Below are positions 62,080-64,000 of a stretch of DNA of 64,000 nucleotides, in pieces; position 1 is the first letter of the stretch, and each line of letters starts with the position of its first letter. Below the pieces are notes generated by a model. The model worked only from the letters and a program-made list of their open reading frames with translations. It was not told the DNA's origin and searched no databases. Made by a program: the position numbers and the translations under genes. This stretch comes from Paraburkholderia sp. BCC1885 (lineage in GTDB: Bacteria > Pseudomonadota > Gammaproteobacteria > Burkholderiales > Burkholderiaceae), in assembly GCF_900996235.1 (NCBI RefSeq), contig NZ_CAAJGM010000011.1, positions 124,001 to 188,000 of the forward strand, in the 5' to 3' direction.

Positions 62080-63306
62080 ATGTTCCGCAAAACCTTCCAG
62101 CGCTGCGCCTATGCGCTCGCCACCCTTGCCATGCTGGCCGGCTCGACCGTGCCGGCCCAGGCCCAGACGCCGCCGAAGAAATTCAAGGTCTATCTGAGCA
62201 TGAGTTACAGCGGCAACGGCTACCAGACCGAAACCTCGAATCTGATCAAGGCGCTCGCCGCCACGCCGCCGTATGACAGGCTCGTCGATCTGAAAACGGT
62301 CATCTCCGGCACCGACGTGCAGGCGCAGGCGGCGGCGTATCAGAGCATGGTCTCGGCGGGCGCCGACGCGATCATCACGTTTCCGATCTCCGCCACCGGC
62401 CTGAATCGCGCGATTCACGAGGCGTGCGAAAAGCACGTGCTGGTCTACACGTATAGCGGCACGGTAACCGAGCCTTGTGCGCGCACGGTCAGCTACATCA
62501 CGGCGGGTTTCGCGCCGAACACCGCGCAATGGATCGCCAACAAGCTGAATGGCAAAGGCAACGTGTTCATCGACCGTGGCGTGGCGGGCAATTCCGTCGA
62601 CAAGATGAACTACGATGGCGCGATGAGCGTGTTCAAGAAGTATCCGAACATCAAGATCGTCGCCGAGTACTATGGCATGTGGAACAGCCAGACCACGCAG
62701 CAGGAAACCGCCAAGGCGCTCGCCGCTCACCCGGACGTCGATGCGATCTTCGGCGAAAACGGCGAGGACGGCATCGTCGCGGCGATGCTCGCGAGCGGCC
62801 AGAAGAAACTCGTTCCGGTGACGGGCGAGAACACCAACGGCTTTCGCCTCGCGCTCGCCAACGCGGATCTGCGGCAGCGCGGGCTCGATGGAATTTCTTC
62901 AGGAGACCCGATCAATGTGTCCGGCTACGCGTTCAAGCTGATGATGGAAGAGCTGACCGGCAAACGCAAGGTGACCGTGCACAACATCGAGTATCCGTTG
63001 CCGTGGGTTCCGGCCGCCAAGGTCAAGGTGTGTACCGGCGATACCTTTGTGAACGGCTGCAACGCCTTCCCGTCGACCAAGGTGCCCGATTCGTTCAATA
63101 CCGAAGTGTTCGATCCGGTTCTGACGCCTGAGTTGTCGCTGAATTCGGCGCTGCATGGCACGCCGACGCCGGGCGCGACCATCCAGCCGCTGCCGGCCAA
63201 TGTCGTCAAGGAAGCGCCCGATGTGCCGGGTGTTAACTGTCAGCACTGCCAGGCACCGGCGGATCTATTCAAGCTGACGAAGGTATCGGTAACGGCAAAT
63301 CCGTAA
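62080..63306 (+). CDS. Sugar ABC transporter periplasmic-binding protein with a C-terminal Cys-containing tail
   Basis: The product is 408 aa from the ATG at 62080, behind GGAGG. The signal peptide ends near PAQAQ. Residues 30-330 match type-1 (RbsB-like) periplasmic-binding proteins: KVYLSMSYSGNGYQTETSNL, AAAYQSMVSAGADAIITFPI, SATGLNRAIHEACEKHVLV, AAHPDVDAIFGENGEDGIVA. About 70 more residues follow, with a CTGDTFVNGC pair and the closing C387-QH-C390. A mature RbsB is near 270-300 aa, so the tail is unusual. It is the ligand receptor of the transporter encoded upstream. Confidence 0.9.
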   Translation: MFRKTFQRCAYALATLAMLAGSTVPAQAQTPPKKFKVYLSMSYSGNGYQTETSNLIKALAATPPYDRLVDLKTVISGTDVQAQAAAYQSMVSAGADAIITFPISATGLNRAIHEACEKHVLVYTYSGTVTEPCARTVSYITAGFAPNTAQWIANKLNGKGNVFIDRGVAGNSVDKMNYDGAMSVFKKYPNIKIVAEYYGMWNSQTTQQETAKALAAHPDVDAIFGENGEDGIVAAMLASGQKKLVPVTGENTNGFRLALANADLRQRGLDGISSGDPINVSGYAFKLMMEELTGKRKVTVHNIEYPLPWVPAAKVKVCTGDTFVNGCNAFPSTKVPDSFNTEVFDPVLTPELSLNSALHGTPTPGATIQPLPANVVKEAPDVPGVNCQHCQAPADLFKLTKVSVTANP

Positions 63307-63399
63307 GCGCTCCGGCAGATGATTGAATGGGCGCCGTGCTGGCGGCGGCGCATCACCAATGCCGGTTTTTCCCGGCGCAATGGAATGGAGGTTTCGATC

Positions 63400-64000
63400 G
63401 TGACCACCCCGGTGACCATCCCCGTGTGCGACCCGGCGCGGCCGCTCTCACGCACGCCCAGGCGCCTCCTGCCGGCCGGTGCGGTCGATTGTCATTTTCA
63501 TGTGTTCGGACCGGCCAGCGAATGGCCGTATGCGCCGGGCCGCAGCTATACGCCGCCTGACGCCACGCTGGCCGACTATGAACAGCTTGCCGAGACCTTC
63601 GGCATTGGCCGCGCGGTCATCATTCAGCCGAGCCCCTACGGCATGGATAATCGCCGCAGCCTGCAGGCCGTCGCCGATAGCCGTCTGCCGATGCGCGCGG
63701 TGCTGGTGGTCGAACCCACCGTCACCGCGGCCGAACTCGCCGAATACCATCGTCTCGGTGCGCGCGGCGTGCGCCTGAATCTGCTGTTCGGCGCCGGGCT
63801 CGCAATGGAAACCGCCGACGCGCTCGCGCAGCGCATCCGCGAATTCGGCTGGCATTTGCAGTTTCTCGCGGACGTCTCGACCATCGACGCCCTGCCGCGC
63901 CTCGTCGAACGTTTGCGCGTGCCGGTGGTATTCGACCACCTCGGTCATGTGCCGGCACAAAAAGGACCGGCCGATGCGGGCTTTCAGAATCTGCTCGCGC
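63400..64000 (+). CDS. Amidohydrolase family protein, LigI-like (2-pyrone-4,6-dicarboxylate lactonase type); 3' end outside the window
   Basis: The visible part is 200 residues and continues past the window. The best start is a GTG at 63400, eight bases after GGAGG; an ATG at 63385 is in frame and possible. H32-x-H34 in DCHFHVFGP is the amidohydrolase metal motif, and FDHLGHVP at the end of the visible part gives a further histidine, as in LigI-type TIM-barrel lactonases. Such enzymes hydrolyse lactones without a leaving group of their own. It follows the ABC transporter by 93 bp and probably belongs to the same pathway. Confidence 0.82.
   Translation, partial: MTTPVTIPVCDPARPLSRTPRRLLPAGAVDCHFHVFGPASEWPYAPGRSYTPPDATLADYEQLAETFGIGRAVIIQPSPYGMDNRRSLQAVADSRLPMRAVLVVEPTVTAAELAEYHRLGARGVRLNLLFGAGLAMETADALAQRIREFGWHLQFLADVSTIDALPRLVERLRVPVVFDHLGHVPAQKGPADAGFQNLLA

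Overview
The window looks like a chromosome segment of a high-GC betaproteobacterium, most probably Paraburkholderia/Burkholderia. The grounds are the gene order of a Ralstonia/Xanthomonas-type (Hrp2) type III secretion system (T3SS), typical PIP/hrpII boxes, the GC-rich sequence and the many GntR/LysR-controlled catabolic genes. No rRNA, tRNA, CRISPR array, insertion sequence or phage gene was recognised.

Layout: (1) 1-479 is the N-terminal part of a Rieske oxygenase. (2) 1006-3736 holds two related HrpG-like winged-helix regulators flanking a small exported CHRD-domain protein. (3) 3788-21275 is the T3SS locus: hrpB (AraC activator) with hrcC (secretin), then two divergent operons, leftward hrpB1-hrpB2-hrcJ-hrpB4-hrpB5-hrcN-hrpB7-hrcT and rightward hrcU-hrcV-hpaP-hrcQ-hrcR-hrcS-hpaA-like. 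Their shared 351-bp promoter region carries two perfect, back-to-back PIP boxes, each with a -10 at the expected spacing. Genes for SctD, the needle/pilin and the translocon are not in the window. (4) 21445-22774 holds an ArsR regulator, a SRPBCC protein and a DUF1801 protein. (5) 22807-29577 is a polyol/sugar uptake locus: SorC-type regulator, sorbitol/xylitol-type dehydrogenase, binding protein, two permeases and a divergent ATPase.

(6) 29667-53204 is about 23.5 kb of genes on the minus strand, apparently catabolic. It holds a D-2-hydroxyacid dehydrogenase, a GntR regulator, carboxymuconolactone-decarboxylase-like proteins, a cupin, three 3-hydroxyisobutyrate-dehydrogenase-family enzymes, an aldehyde dehydrogenase, a NIPSNAP protein, a MmgE/PrpD protein, two SDRs, a metallo-beta-lactamase-fold lactonase, an SMP-30 lactonase, three MFS transporters, a SsuABC/TauABC-like ABC importer and a second-type leuC-leuD-leuB set. 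The substrate cannot be read from the sequence; a lactone or hydroxy/branched carboxylic acid is the best inference. (7) 53341-56620 holds a GcvA-like LysR regulator, a FadR-type GntR regulator, and a GntR plus lactonase pair. (8) 56869-64000 is a rightward operon with an enol-lactonase-like hydrolase, an SDR, an RbsA-type ATPase, two RbsC-type permeases, a binding protein with an unusual C-terminal tail, and a truncated LigI-like amidohydrolase.

In the T3SS region the likely chain is HrpG-like regulators to HrpB to PIP-box promoters, which would drive the core apparatus. In the metabolic half each transporter sits beside its own oxidoreductases, lactonases and a one-component regulator, and short dyads near the promoters are candidate operators.
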